From Rheinheimera sp. (GTDB lineage: Bacteria; Pseudomonadota; Gammaproteobacteria; Enterobacterales; Alteromonadaceae), in assembly GCF_030690345.1 (NCBI RefSeq), contig NZ_JAUYGV010000006.1:558001-622000 (forward strand): a DNA stretch of 64,000 nt. Reading direction: 5' to 3'. How positions within the stretch are numbered: position 1 is the stretch's first letter; every line of letters begins with the position of its first letter. The translations under genes and the position numbers were made by a program. The notes beneath the pieces were generated by a model, which saw nothing but the letters and a program-made list of their open reading frames with translations, searched no databases and had not been told where the DNA came from. Below, piece after piece: positions 33,850 through 46,400 of the stretch.

Positions 33850-34965
33850 ATGCAGCAGTTAAGTGTCAGCCGGTTGTTTGACGGCGAAAATTGGTTTGAG
33901 AATGTTACTGTCGCTATTAAAGACGGGATTATTCAGGCGATCACGCCGTCAGTGGGCCAGGTGCAACCCGGTACCCTGGTGCCGGGTTTTATTGATGTCC
34001 AGGTCAATGGCGGCGGCGGTGCCTTATTTAATACCGCGCCGACGCGGCAGACGCTGCGCACTATGTTGCAGGCGCATGCCCGTTTTGGCACTACCGCTAT
34101 GCTGCCTACGGTGATCACCGACAGTGTAGCGGTAATGCAGCAAGCCGCCGATGTGATTGCCTTGGCTATTGCTGATGCGGAACCCGGTATTATCGGCGTG
34201 CACTTTGAGGGGCCGCATTTATCGGTGCCGAAAAAAGGCGTGCATCCGCAGCAGCATATCCGCCAACTAAGCGCGGCGGAGCTGGCAATTTACGGCCGTG
34301 CCGATCTTGGCATTAAGCTGGTAACAGTAGCGCCGGAAAACATCAGCCCGGCGCAAATCCGCCAGTTAGTGGCACTAAATGTGATTGTTTGCCTTGGCCA
34401 TTCCAATGCAGATGCGGCTACAGTGCAGGCCGCGCTGGATGCCGGCGCTACCGGCTTTACCCACTTATATAATGCTATGTCGCCGCTGACATCGCGCGAG
34501 CCTGGTATGGTGGGCGTAGCGCTGGCCGACCCGCACAGTTGGTGCGGCGTGATCTTTGATGGCCACCATATGCATCCGGTTGCTGCCAAAGTGGCGCTGG
34601 CGGCTAAGGCCAAAGGCAAGTTGATGATTGTTACCGATGCCATGTCACCGGTGGGCACCGATGATCGCGAGTTTGATTTATTTGACGGCAAAGTGCAGCG
34701 CGACGGCGATAAACTAACCGATGCCGACGGTCGTTTGGCCGGCTCGGTATTGGATATGGCAGGCGCCGTGCGTTATGCCATCGATTCCCTGGGTGTTGTG
34801 CCGGAAGAAGCGCTTAGGATGGCGTCGTTGTATCCGGCACAATTTTTAGCCCGCCACGGCGCCGGGCGCATAGTGGCAGGTGCACAGGCAGATTTAGTGT
34901 TACTGGATAACGATTGGCAGGTACAGGCCAGCTGGATTAACGGCCGGCCACTATTTAACGCTTAA
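33850..34965 (+). CDS. nagA: N-acetylglucosamine-6-phosphate deacetylase
   Basis: The 371-residue amidohydrolase has the expected NagA blocks: VPGFIDVQVNGGGGALFN, the metal-binding HFEGPHLSVPKKGVHP (Glu and His), CLGHSNADAATVQAALDAG, the substrate-binding HLYNAMSPLTSREPG and the catalytic Asp in IVTDAMSPVGTDD. It removes acetate from GlcNAc-6-phosphate to give glucosamine-6-phosphate, the NagB substrate. Length is near the family norm (about 370-380). It is 22 bp after nagB in the same operon. The N-terminus (MQQLSVSRLFDGENW) forms the small beta domain usual for the superfamily. Confidence 0.93.
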   Translation: MQQLSVSRLFDGENWFENVTVAIKDGIIQAITPSVGQVQPGTLVPGFIDVQVNGGGGALFNTAPTRQTLRTMLQAHARFGTTAMLPTVITDSVAVMQQAADVIALAIADAEPGIIGVHFEGPHLSVPKKGVHPQQHIRQLSAAELAIYGRADLGIKLVTVAPENISPAQIRQLVALNVIVCLGHSNADAATVQAALDAGATGFTHLYNAMSPLTSREPGMVGVALADPHSWCGVIFDGHHMHPVAAKVALAAKAKGKLMIVTDAMSPVGTDDREFDLFDGKVQRDGDKLTDADGRLAGSVLDMAGAVRYAIDSLGVVPEEALRMASLYPAQFLARHGAGRIVAGAQADLVLLDNDWQVQASWINGRPLFNA

Positions 34966-34994
34966 TATAATGATAACAACAACGGGGAAGGAAT

Positions 34995-36293
34995 ATGGAA
35001 ATGACAGCTGAACAGTCGCAGCGGCGCAGCAGCCTGCTGCCGATGGTAATAGTAGCGATACTGTTTTTTGTGCTGGGTTTTGCTACCTGGCTGAATGGCT
35101 CTTTAATGCCTTATCTGAAACAGATGCTGCAGCTGACACCGCTGCAGGCGTCATTGGTCATATTCTCCTTTTATATCGCAGTAACCTTTACTGCGCTGCC
35201 ATCGGCCTGGCTGATCCGTAAAGTCGGCTATAAAAACGGTATGGCGCTGGGTATGGCCACCATGATGCTGGCCGGCTTGTTGTATATTCCGGCGGCCCAG
35301 ACACAAACCTTTGCTTTGTTTTTACTGGCGCAGCTGGTTATCGGTACCGGCCAAACGCTGCTGCAAACAGCGGTAAATCCCTATGTGGTAAAAATTGGCC
35401 CGGAAGAAACCGCTGCCGTGCGTATCAGTATTATGGGCATTCTGAACAAAACTGCCGGTGTGGTAGCGCCGATAGTGTTTACCGCGCTGATGGCCGGTAG
35501 CTTTGTTGTTACTGCCGATGTGGCATTAACGCCGGCACAAGTTGATGAGATGGCAGCACGTTTAGTTCTGCCATATTTAGGCCTGGCGGCATTTTTGGGC
35601 TTACTGGCGCTGGCAGTGAAGTTTTCACCACTACCGGAGCTGGCCAAGGAAAGCGGTGATGAGAATAAAGCCGGACAAATCAAAGCGGTGCTGGCTAAGC
35701 CCGGCCTGGTGCTGGGCGTGCTGGCGCTGTTTGTTTATGTCGCCGTTGAAGTTATTGCCGGCGACACTATCGGTTTATTCGCACTGTCGCTGGGTGTAGA
35801 GCGCTATACCGTGATGACGTCCTACACTATGGGCTGCATGGTGCTGGGCTATGTGCTGGGTATTTTGCTGATCCCAAGGCTGTTGTCGCAACAGGCGGCA
35901 TTAGCGGTATCGGCGGTACTGGGTGTGCTGCTGACACTGGCAATAGTGCTGGGCGACAGCTCATCTTATGCTATTGCCAATACCGTACTGGTGCCGTTTG
36001 GTGGCACGGCGTTGCCGGACACCCTGTTGTTTATTGCGGTGCTGGGGTTGGCTAATGCCATTGTTTGGCCAGCGGTATGGCCGTTGGCGTTGTCCGGCTT
36101 AGGTGCGTTAACCAGTATTGGCTCAGCACTGCTGATTATGGGTATCGCCGGTGGTGCTTTTGGTCCGCTGTTCTGGGGCCTGGCCAGCGGCAGTTCGCTG
36201 GGCCAACAGGGTGCTTATATTGTTATGCTGCCCTGCTATGTGTTTATTTTGTTCTATGCGCTTAAAGGCCACAAACTGACCAGCTGGAAATAA
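34995..36293 (+). CDS. nagP: N-acetylglucosamine MFS permease
   Basis: The 432-residue inner-membrane transporter has about 12 helices and belongs to the FucP-type (glucose/galactose/fucose) sugar:H+ symporter group. Marks are FFVLGFATWLNGSLMPYLKQMLQLTP at the N-terminus, LFLLAQLVIGTGQTLLQTAVNPYV in helix 4 and NAIVWPAVWPLALSGLG in the C-terminal half. This is the NagP type known from Shewanella and Xanthomonas NAG loci. It replaces a PTS and explains the need for NagK. GGGGAAGGA precedes the start; the second ATG at codon 3 is equally possible. It overlaps nagX by one base. Confidence 0.92.
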   Translation: MEMTAEQSQRRSSLLPMVIVAILFFVLGFATWLNGSLMPYLKQMLQLTPLQASLVIFSFYIAVTFTALPSAWLIRKVGYKNGMALGMATMMLAGLLYIPAAQTQTFALFLLAQLVIGTGQTLLQTAVNPYVVKIGPEETAAVRISIMGILNKTAGVVAPIVFTALMAGSFVVTADVALTPAQVDEMAARLVLPYLGLAAFLGLLALAVKFSPLPELAKESGDENKAGQIKAVLAKPGLVLGVLALFVYVAVEVIAGDTIGLFALSLGVERYTVMTSYTMGCMVLGYVLGILLIPRLLSQQAALAVSAVLGVLLTLAIVLGDSSSYAIANTVLVPFGGTALPDTLLFIAVLGLANAIVWPAVWPLALSGLGALTSIGSALLIMGIAGGAFGPLFWGLASGSSLGQQGAYIVMLPCYVFILFYALKGHKLTSWK

Positions 36294-37372
36294 TGCAAAG
36301 CGGTACACGGTTTTACGCGCTGGATGCGCTGCGCGGCCTGGCAATTGCGCTGATGATTTTGGTCAACACACCAGGCTCGTGGCAGCATGTATATAGCCCG
36401 CTATTGCATGCACCATGGGACGGTTTTACCTTTGCTGATATTGTGTTTCCGGCGTTTTTGTTTGTAGTGGGTGCGGCAATGTTTTACTCGTTGCGCCACG
36501 CCGAATTGAATATGGCAACTCTGGCGCGCATTGCCAAACGCAGTGCGCTGTTGTTCGCCATTGGCGTGTTGTTAAACTGGTTCCCGTTTACTACTGATAT
36601 TGCAGAGCTGCGTATTTTCGGCGTATTGCAGCGCATTGCGTTGTGTTATGCCGTGGCGGCAGTGTTGGTGTTGCTGCTGAAAGGCCGTTACTTGCCATTC
36701 CTCGCCGGCGGCATTTTGCTGCTGTATTGGGGCTTATTGCTCGGCTTTGGCACAACAGAGCCTTACAGCCTGAGCGGTAATGCGGTATTGCAGCTGGATT
36801 TGTATCTGCTTGGCGGTGCACACCTGTATCAGGGTTTTGGTATCGCCTTTGACCCGGAAGGGCTACTCAGTTCCTTGCCGGCGGTGGTGTCGGTGCTGGC
36901 CGGTTACTCTGTGGCGGCACAGCTTAAAGTGCGCAGCGCCCAAGCCGGTGCGCTTTGGTTGCTAAACGCGGCCTTAGTGCTGCTGTTGGCTGCATGGCTG
37001 TGCAGTATGTTCTGGCCGGTAAATAAAGCGCTGTGGAGTGGCAGCTATGTGTTGTTGTCTGTTGCGATACTGCTGCTGATATTGGCGGCTCTGGTTTGGC
37101 TTTGTGATGTGCGGCAGCAGCGTACTGTGCTGCAACCACTAATAGTGTATGGCAGCAATCCGCTGTTTATTTATATTCTGGCCTGGCTATGGGCGGTGTC
37201 AGCGACGTTAATTCCTGTAGCCGGTAGCAATCTGTACCAATACAGCTTTGAGCTGCTGGCGCAGATGTTTGCGCCCAAAGCGGCTTCGTTGCTGTTTGCC
37301 TTATTGCATGTGCTGTGGTTTTGGTGGTTGTCGCTGCTGTTGTACCGGCGCAATATCATTATTAAGTTATAA
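36293..37372 (+). CDS. nagX: NagX-type transmembrane protein (heparan-alpha-glucosaminide N-acetyltransferase-like)
   Basis: The 359-residue polytopic protein starts RFYALDALRGLAIALMILVNTPGSW and continues GFTFADIVFPAFLFVVGAAM. This is the signature of the DUF5009/HGSNAT-like acyltransferase group (related in fold to acyltransferase 3 membrane enzymes). About ten helices are present. Members named NagX occur in NAG operons of Alteromonadales and Xanthomonadales; a role in amino-sugar acetylation across the membrane is proposed by analogy with the lysosomal enzyme. The start codon overlaps the nagP stop (TAATG), so translation is coupled and it is the last gene of the operon. Confidence 0.9.
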   Translation: MQSGTRFYALDALRGLAIALMILVNTPGSWQHVYSPLLHAPWDGFTFADIVFPAFLFVVGAAMFYSLRHAELNMATLARIAKRSALLFAIGVLLNWFPFTTDIAELRIFGVLQRIALCYAVAAVLVLLLKGRYLPFLAGGILLLYWGLLLGFGTTEPYSLSGNAVLQLDLYLLGGAHLYQGFGIAFDPEGLLSSLPAVVSVLAGYSVAAQLKVRSAQAGALWLLNAALVLLLAAWLCSMFWPVNKALWSGSYVLLSVAILLLILAALVWLCDVRQQRTVLQPLIVYGSNPLFIYILAWLWAVSATLIPVAGSNLYQYSFELLAQMFAPKAASLLFALLHVLWFWWLSLLLYRRNIIIKL

Positions 37373-37402
37373 CACCGGACGCCACCCGGTTTAACTCTGT
37401 CC

Positions 37403-39306
<1,904 letters not shown>

Positions 39307-39397
39307 CTAAGCCATGTCCGGCCTGCTACTGGAGTTTTTAATCAATTTGGCGTTACTATAGCAAATTAATTTCGCGAAGAATAAGCCTGTTTAGCAG

Positions 39398-40045
39398 ATG
39401 GAAAAAAAGTTAAGAACCAAAGATAAAATTCTGCAAGCCAGCATTGAATTGTTTAATCAGGTGGGCGAGCGTCAGGTTACTACTAACCATATTGCTGCGC
39501 ATCTGGGCATTAGTCCGGGTAATCTGTACTACCACTTTCGCAATAAAGAAGACATCGTACGGCAGATTTTTAAAGAATACGCTAAGTTGCTGGAAACCCG
39601 CATTAAGCCGCCGTCGGATAAAGCGGAAGCTTTGGATGCGCTGGCCTGCTATCTGGATGCGGTGTTTGAGTTGATGTGGCGCTTTCATTTCTTCTATGCC
39701 AATTTGCCGGATATTTTGGCGCGCGATCCGGCCTTGCAACAAGATTATCTGCAGGTACAACATGGTGTACTAAGCCGCGTTATTGCGGTGCTCAAAGCGC
39801 TGAAACAATCCGGCGTGATCCGCATAGACGATGAGGATATCACCGACCTGGCGCACAGCATTAAGCTGTTAGTTACCTTCTGGATCAGTTATCTGAAAAC
39901 CCAGGCACCGCACAAAGAGATTGATCAGGCCAGCGTGTATCAGGGCGTGTTAAAAGTGCTGCTGTTGTTTAAACCCTATGCCACTGAACAAGCTAAACCG
40001 CGCATTACCCGGTTACAACAGCATTACGAGGCGCTGGCGCTGTAA
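39398..40045 (+). CDS. TetR-family transcriptional regulator
   Basis: The 215-residue protein has an N-terminal TetR helix-turn-helix (KILQASIELFNQVGERQVTTNHIAAHLGISPGNLYYHFRNKEDIV). The C-terminal helical ligand domain includes LMWRFHFFYANLPDILARDPALQQDYLQVQ, which matches the TetR-like group with a DUF-type C-terminus common in Shewanella and relatives. It lies 142 bp upstream of kbl on the same strand and divergent from coaD, so it could regulate kbl-tdh, itself or coaD. The ligand is unknown. No operator palindrome could be identified with confidence in the flanking spacers. Confidence 0.88.
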   Translation: MEKKLRTKDKILQASIELFNQVGERQVTTNHIAAHLGISPGNLYYHFRNKEDIVRQIFKEYAKLLETRIKPPSDKAEALDALACYLDAVFELMWRFHFFYANLPDILARDPALQQDYLQVQHGVLSRVIAVLKALKQSGVIRIDDEDITDLAHSIKLLVTFWISYLKTQAPHKEIDQASVYQGVLKVLLLFKPYATEQAKPRITRLQQHYEALAL

Positions 40046-40187
40046 CAACGCCGGTCTTTGTAGGCTAAACTTTACAGCAGCAGGTCTGAACAGCGCTTAA
40101 GTTAACGTAAAAGCGCTGCAGCCTTGCGCTATAAGCTTTACAATGGCGCCGTTTTTCTGATCCCTCACCCCCGCAACAGGAGGCTTT

Positions 40188-41384
40188 ATGCGCAATGGCG
40201 CTTTTCTGCAACATCTACAACAACAACTAGACGATGTGAAAGCAGAAGGTTTGTACAAAGCAGAGCGTATTATTACGTCACAACAAAGCGCCGGCGTTAC
40301 CGTTGGCGGCCAACAGGTACTTAACTTTTGTGCCAATAACTACTTAGGTTTGGCCAATCACCCCGACCTGATTGCCGCTGCACAGCAGGGCTTACAAAGC
40401 CATGGTTTCGGTGTGGCGTCGGTGCGCTTTATCTGTGGCACCCAGGATATTCATAAAACACTGGAGCAAAATATCAGTGCGTTTTTAGGCACTGAAGATA
40501 CCATTTTGTATTCTTCCTGCTTCGATGCCAACGGCGGCTTGTTCGAAACGATCTTAGGCGCCGAAGATGCAGTAATTTCCGATGCATTAAACCATGCTTC
40601 TATTATTGACGGTGTGCGTTTGTGTAAAGCCAAACGTTACCGTTATGCCAATAACGATATGCAGGAGCTCGAAGCGCAGCTAAAACAAGCTGATGCCGAT
40701 GGCGCGCGCTTTAAGCTGATTGCCACCGACGGCGTATTCTCGATGGATGGCGTGATTGCTGATCTGAAGTCAGTTTGTGACCTGGCCGACAAATACGGCG
40801 CCATGGTAATGGTAGATGACAGCCATGCTGTAGGTTTTGTCGGCAAAAATGGCCGCGGCACCCATGAATACTGCGATGTAATGCAGCGCGTTGACATTAT
40901 TACCGGCACCCTGGGCAAGGCCCTGGGTGGCGCGTCCGGTGGCTATACCTCGGGTAAAAAAGAGGTGATTGAATGGCTGCGTCAGCGTTCACGGCCGTAT
41001 TTGTTTTCTAATTCTTTAGCGCCGTCAATTGTTACCGCCTCTATTAAGGTGTTGGACATGCTGGCCTCGGGCGATGCGCTGCGGGCTAAGCTTTGGGATA
41101 ATGCCAACTACTTCCGCGAAAAAATGTCTGCCGCCGGCTTTACGCTGGCCGGTAAAGACCACGCCATTATTCCGGTAATGTTGGGCGATGCCAAAGTAGC
41201 GGCAGAAATGGCCAAACGTATGCTGGCCGAAGGCATTTATGTGGTGGGTTTTTCATTCCCGGTAGTGCCAAAAGGCCAGGCGCGTATTCGTACACAAATT
41301 TCAGCAGCACATACAACAGAGCAACTGGATAAAGCAATTGATGCCTTTATCCGCATTGGTAAAGACATGGGCGTGATCGCATAA
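40188..41384 (+). CDS. kbl: Glycine C-acetyltransferase (2-amino-3-ketobutyrate CoA ligase)
   Basis: The 398-residue PLP enzyme of the alpha-oxoamine synthase family has the same length as E. coli Kbl. Visible marks are [41 protein letters not shown], the Asp and His of [18 protein letters not shown] and the PLP lysine in [18 protein letters not shown]. It cleaves 2-amino-3-ketobutyrate with CoA to glycine and acetyl-CoA. It is followed 15 bp later by tdh, the enzyme that supplies its substrate, in the standard operon order. CAGGAGGC precedes the ATG. Confidence 0.96.
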   Translation: MRNGAFLQHLQQQLDDVKAEGLYKAERIITSQQSAGVTVGGQQVLNFCANNYLGLANHPDLIAAAQQGLQSHGFGVASVRFICGTQDIHKTLEQNISAFLGTEDTILYSSCFDANGGLFETILGAEDAVISDALNHASIIDGVRLCKAKRYRYANNDMQELEAQLKQADADGARFKLIATDGVFSMDGVIADLKSVCDLADKYGAMVMVDDSHAVGFVGKNGRGTHEYCDVMQRVDIITGTLGKALGGASGGYTSGKKEVIEWLRQRSRPYLFSNSLAPSIVTASIKVLDMLASGDALRAKLWDNANYFREKMSAAGFTLAGKDHAIIPVMLGDAKVAAEMAKRMLAEGIYVVGFSFPVVPKGQARIRTQISAAHTTEQLDKAIDAFIRIGKDMGVIA

Positions 41385-41399
41385 GGGCGGGGCGTGAAA

Positions 41400-42425
41400 A
41401 TGAAAGCATTAGCAAAGTTAAAAGCAGAACCGGGCATTTGGCAGACCGAAGTCGACAAGCCACAAGTGGGCCCGAATGATGTGTTAATCCGCATCAAAAA
41501 AACCGCCATTTGTGGCACCGATGTGCATATTTACAAATGGGATGAGTGGGCGCAGAACACCATTCCGCATGGCATGGTGGTAGGCCACGAATACGTGGGC
41601 GTAATAGAGGGCATGGGCTCGGAAGTACGCGGTTTCAGCATTGGTGATCGTGTATCGGGCGAAGGCCATATTACTTGCGGCCACTGCCGTAACTGCCGTG
41701 CCGGCAGGGTGCATTTATGCCGCAACACTATTGGGGTTGGGGTTAACCGCGCCGGCTCTTTTGCCGAGTATCTGGTTATTCCGGCCTACAACGCCTTTAA
41801 ACTGGCGGATAATATTCCGGATAATATCGCTGCTATTTTCGACCCGTTCGGTAATGCCGTGCATACTGCTTTGTCGTTCGATTTAGTCGGTGAAGACGTG
41901 CTGATCACCGGCGCCGGCCCCATCGGCATTATGGCGGCAGCCGTGGCGCGCCATGTCGGAGCCCGCCATGTAGTGATCACCGATGTTAACCCTTACCGGC
42001 TTGAACTGGCACTGAAAATGGGTGCCACCCGCGCGGTGGATGTCAGCAAGCAAAATTTGAAAGATGTAATGAAAGAGCTGGGCATGACAGAGGGCTTTGA
42101 TGTTGGTCTGGAAATGTCCGGTGTGCCGGCGGCGTTTCGCGCCATGCTGGACACGATGAACCACGGCGGCAAAATTGCCATGCTGGGTATCCCGCCTTCC
42201 GACATGGCGGTAGACTGGAACAAGGTGATTTTTAAAGGCCTGGTGATTAAAGGCATTTATGGTCGTGAGATGTTTGAAACCTGGTACAAAATGGCCAGCT
42301 TAATTCAGTCCGGGCTGGATTTAACACCCATGGTAACGCATGAGTTGCCGATGGAGCGCTTTCAGGAAGGCTTCGACATTATGTGCTCCGGCCAATCCGG
42401 CAAAGTGGTACTAAACTGGTCATAG
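41400..42425 (+). CDS. tdh: L-threonine 3-dehydrogenase
   Basis: The start is placed at the ATG at 41400, giving 341 residues as in E. coli Tdh. The track starts two codons earlier at a GTG. It is a zinc medium-chain dehydrogenase. The catalytic zinc site includes [13 protein letters not shown] and GHEYVG, and the structural zinc cysteines are in [15 protein letters not shown]. The NAD fold is [22 protein letters not shown], and the C-terminal [13 protein letters not shown] is diagnostic. It oxidises L-threonine to 2-amino-3-ketobutyrate for Kbl. A strong terminator follows 17 bases after the stop, so kbl-tdh forms a two-gene operon. Confidence 0.97.
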   Translation: MKALAKLKAEPGIWQTEVDKPQVGPNDVLIRIKKTAICGTDVHIYKWDEWAQNTIPHGMVVGHEYVGVIEGMGSEVRGFSIGDRVSGEGHITCGHCRNCRAGRVHLCRNTIGVGVNRAGSFAEYLVIPAYNAFKLADNIPDNIAAIFDPFGNAVHTALSFDLVGEDVLITGAGPIGIMAAAVARHVGARHVVITDVNPYRLELALKMGATRAVDVSKQNLKDVMKELGMTEGFDVGLEMSGVPAAFRAMLDTMNHGGKIAMLGIPPSDMAVDWNKVIFKGLVIKGIYGREMFETWYKMASLIQSGLDLTPMVTHELPMERFQEGFDIMCSGQSGKVVLNWS

Positions 42426-42442
42426 TCAGCCAGATCAACAAC

Positions 42443-42468
42443 AAGGCGAACTCCGGTTCGCCTTTTTT
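42443..42468 (+). terminator. Intrinsic terminator of kbl-tdh
   Basis: AAGGCGAAC, loop TCCG, GTTCGCCTT followed by a T-run: a perfect 9-bp stem. Confidence 0.92.
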
Positions 42469-42516
42469 ATTGTCTGCTTTTTATACAGTAATCTGTGTTG
42501 CTCGCTACAAAACAAA

Positions 42517-42527
42517 GACAGCATGTC
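42517..42527. promoter_or_regulatory. Palindrome GACA-GCA-TGTC upstream of PEP-CTERM gene
   Basis: GACAGCATGTC (extended AAGACA-GCA-TGTCTT) is a perfect inverted repeat 32 bases before the -24/-12-like element. It matches in form the AACAGCATGTT palindrome of the cohesin/dockerin operon. A shared activator site is an inference. Confidence 0.38.
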
Positions 42528-42559
42528 TTAAGTTATTGAATAAATTTGATATTAACAAT

Positions 42560-42575
42560 TGGATTGCTTTATGCA
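42560..42575 (+). promoter_or_regulatory. Putative sigma-54 (-24/-12) promoter of PEP-CTERM gene
   Basis: TGGATTGCTTTATGCA has GG and GC with the obligatory 10-base spacing and shares TGG-TTG---TATGCA-like positions with the element at 8543. The predicted start near 42586 would leave a leader of about 50 bases. Confidence 0.45.
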
Positions 42576-42635
42576 TTGCGTAATTTGCAAGCAATTGCAT
42601 ATCACATAATCAATAACAAAATTAAGAGGTAATCC

Positions 42636-43175
42636 ATGTTGAAGTCTATTCTTATCGCCCTGTCTGTACTGATGCTCAGCGCTGTCACCTTGTCACAGCC
42701 GGCACAGGCAGGCCCTATACTGACTCAGGAGTTTTTGGCCGAAGATACTAACGGCAACACTATTTCTATCGGCGCTATCAGTTTTGACACTGACGACCTT
42801 GATGAATGGTTCCCGGGCACCGGCGACTTGCTGGCGTGGGAAAGTTTCACCTTGTTCGGCTATGAAATTGATACCAGCTTTTTCTTTGTCAGCCTCGGCT
42901 TTAATCCGGATAACATTTTTGCCGGACTGGAGTATATCAACTTTGATGTTACCGATATCGACATGACCATCGCCTTTCAGGGCTTTTTCGATCTGAATAA
43001 CTCAGGCCTGCCGGCTGAATACACTACTTTTGATTTCGCTACAGGCGAGTTCACAGTATTCGCTAATTTCGCACCCGGCCGCGTCTCTGCAGTATCGGCG
43101 CCGGCTACTATTTGGCTGTTGTTTGCTGCAGCCGGTGGCTTGCTATTGCGTCAGCGTCGTCATAACGCGGCTTAA
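42636..43175 (+). CDS. PEP-CTERM surface protein of unknown function
   Basis: The 179-residue protein has a signal peptide (MLKSILIALSVLMLSAVTLSQPAQA), an acidic aromatic-rich beta-type central domain (no Cys, many Asp/Phe) and a C-terminal PEP-CTERM tail. The tail is VSAPATIWLLFAAAGGLLLRQRR: Pro-containing motif, hydrophobic helix and Arg-rich end. The tail closely resembles that of the cohesin-like protein at 11943 (shared APAT-W-LF core), so both are probably handled by the same exosortase, encoded elsewhere. AAGAGGTAATCC precedes the ATG. The central domain is not one I recognise. It lies alone between the tdh terminator and an S8 protease gene. Confidence 0.83.
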   Translation: MLKSILIALSVLMLSAVTLSQPAQAGPILTQEFLAEDTNGNTISIGAISFDTDDLDEWFPGTGDLLAWESFTLFGYEIDTSFFFVSLGFNPDNIFAGLEYINFDVTDIDMTIAFQGFFDLNNSGLPAEYTTFDFATGEFTVFANFAPGRVSAVSAPATIWLLFAAAGGLLLRQRRHNAA

Positions 43176-43439
43176 ATCGGGATTGTCAGTTTTCTTTGCA
43201 AAAGGCCGGGCGATATACAAACCAGACTTATGCGCAGCGTCAAAGCTACGCTGTGTTTAGCTGCGCTCCCTGCTGTTTTTGCTAAACAATTGACTGTCCA
43301 AATTTTATACAGTTGTTGCCGGTGTGTTTACCCAACAACAAAGATATTACGGCTATATACATCGCTACAGCATGAGTTGGGCGGTTCCCGTAGTTACTTC
43401 TGTTGCACAGCGAGCTATAACAATAAACGGAGACATCAG

Positions 43440-46400
43440 ATGCAATTTAACAAATTTATGTCCAGAACAGCCTGTGCAGTAGCGCTGGCTGTTGGCGGGG
43501 TCCACGCCGATACGATGGCCAATAATTATCAGATAGAAGTTGACCGTTCTGCGCTGCAACAAGCCGGTGAAGACAGCGCTGCAGTGCCCTATATCGTGCA
43601 GGTTAAGGGTAAAAGTGGCGTGGAGAAAGCTGAGGAGTTTGGCGAATTATTGCCGGCGGCACAATCTGTCACTGTTGGCCTGAACCGCTACAATGCAGCT
43701 TCAGCACGTATGCTCAGTTACACCAATGGGTTAAAACATTTTCATCAACAGTTAGCTGCGCAAAATGGTAGCGGCAAGCTGCTTTACTCCTACACCCACA
43801 CTTTTAACGGTTTCTCGGCGAAAATGACACCCGCTCAGGCCGAGGCGCTGCGTAACCATCCCAATGTAGCCGGCGTCTGGCGCGATGAAGCTCAGCAACT
43901 GACGACGTCAAATACACCGGCTTTTCTTGGTTTGACTACGGGGCCGGATGGTCTGCATGTGCAGGGTGTTAAAGGGGAAGGTGTGGTTATAGGGGTAGTA
44001 GACAGCGGCATTTGGCCGGAACACCCTAGTTTTGCTGATGATGGCTCTTACGCGCCTTTAGCCGGCTGGGCCGGTACTTGCGACAGCGGTGAAGATGCCG
44101 ATTTTAGTTGTAACAATAAACTGATTGGTGCCCGCTATTATAAAGAGTCATTTGAAAGCGCATATCAGTTACAACCCGGCGAGTTTGTCTCGCCACGGGA
44201 TGCCGATAACCACGGCACTCATGTGGCCTCAACTGCAGGCGGCAACGAGGGCGTAACGGCGGTATTTAACGGTACTGAAGTAGCAACCGTGTCCGGTATA
44301 GCACCGCGTGCCCGCATTGCTATGTATAAAGCCTGCTGGAACAGCAGTTACACCAACCCGCAGGGCCAGCCGGAACGTGGCTGTTTTGGCGGTGATACTA
44401 TGGCGGCGATTGATCAGGCGGTAGCAGATGGCGTCGATGTAATTAACTATTCTATCAGCGGTAGCTTAACTAATATCACCACGCCGCAAGCTGCGGCAAA
44501 ACTACGCGCGGCTCAGGCCGGTGTCTTTGTTGCGGTATCTGCCGGCAATAACGGGCCGACAGCAAGTACTATAGGCACGCCGGCTCCCTGGGTCACAACA
44601 GTAGCCGCGTCAACTTATAGCGGCACCAGTATTGCCAATGGTTTGGAGGTTCTGGGCGGCCCTTTACAGGGAGTATATCAGGCTGTAGAAGGTGGCACTT
44701 CCGTACCGTTGAGTGAAGTGGGCGAGATTACTGCAGATGTGGCAGTAGCATCTCCGCTTGAAGCCTGTGAGCCGCTGGATAATGCGGCTGAACTGGCTGG
44801 TAAATTTGCCCTGATACAGCGTGGTACCTGTAGCTTTGATATCAAGCTGGGTAATGCGCAAGCGGCCGGTGCAGCCGGTGTTATCGTATACAACAACTCA
44901 GCAGCAGCACCGAGCACTATGGGAGGCACAGCCAGCTTTAACATACCGTCCGTAATGACCACTCTGGCAGCCGGCAGCGCTTTTAATGCAGAGGTAACAG
45001 CAGGTGGTGTGGTGACAGTAAAACTCAGCCCGTCGGTGTTCGTTGACGATGTGGTTGAAGTGGGTAACCTGATGGCCGGTTTCTCCTCCCGCGGCCCTAA
45101 CCTGAATACATTAGATATTATTAAACCGGATATTACTGCGCCCGGGGTGAAAATCCTCGCTGGTGCCTCTGCACAGACAATGTTTGGTACACCAGGTACC
45201 AGCTTTACCTACCTGCAGGGCACGTCTATGTCGAGCCCGCACATTGCCGGTATTGCGGCGCTGGTTAAAGAGGTGAACCCGGGTTGGTCTGCGGCAATGA
45301 TTAAATCTGCCATTATGACTACCGCCCGACAAAACCTGACCAAAGAAAATGGTTTAACTGCTGCAGATCCGTTTGATTTTGGCGCCGGCCATGCTGTACC
45401 TAACAGTGCGGTTAATCCGGGTTTAACTTACCCTATTTCCAACTTAGAGTATTTCGCCTTCTTGTGTGGTGTCGGTGAGGCTGCCTTCGTGCAAACTGCC
45501 AGTGGTTTTTCCTGCGCCGCCTTTGTTAACGCAGGGTACAGCACTGATGCCAGCCAGTTAAACCTGCCGTCTATGGCGATTGCTGAGTTATCGGAGCAGG
45601 AAACGCTGCAACGCCGTGTGATGAATGTCAGTGGTTCTGCTTCTGTTTATACCGCCAGCATTGAAGCGCCTGCCGGTGTGAATGTGTCAGTGGTTACCAA
45701 TGACGGTGGCAATACCTTGTCGGTACCGGCAAATGCTACAGTACCTTACAGCCTGATTTTTACACCAACGCAAAGCGCAGTGATGAACCAGTGGGTGTTT
45801 GGTGCTATTACCTGGTCTGATGGTGTGCACAGTGTACGTAGTCCTATTGCCGTAAAAGTAGTGCCGCCAAAATTAATTCTGGCGCCGGCTGAGGTTAATG
45901 CTTCGGTAGCCGCCAAAGGTGGCCGTGTCAGCTTCCCGGTAACAATGAACTACAGCGGTTTAACCAGCACCACTATGGCCGGGCTTACAGCGCCATTTGG
46001 TTCATCTGGTGTAGTAGCGCAAGACGCCGACAGTACTTTTGCCTTTAACGAACCAGGCTTGGGCTTCCATACTTTCCTGATACCGGAAGGTACCCGCATG
46101 GTGCGTTTCAGCTTGTATGAAGAGTTAACCGATGTACCCGGAGCAGATCTGGATATGTTTGTTTATCGTTGTATTGCTCTGTCTTGCACTGCGGTAGGTT
46201 CTTCTGCCAGAGAAGGTGGTTATGAAGAGGTAAGCTTACGTGACCCTGCGCCGGCAGCCGATGGCGCAGCCGGTGACTTCTATCTGGTGTTTGTACATGG
46301 CTATTCGTTGTTTGGCGCAGAGCAGGCCAATTACACCATGCCGGTATGGGTAGTAAACGGCAATGAAGGTAACAGCCGCGTAGCCGCCAGCATGCGGGCA

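Noticed and set aside
43230-43439. In-frame extension of the S8 protease with a signal-like start (MRSVKATLCLAALPAVFAK)
   Set aside because: There is no ribosome-binding site, the following sequence is Cys-rich, and a good site precedes MQFNKF, which has its own signal peptide.
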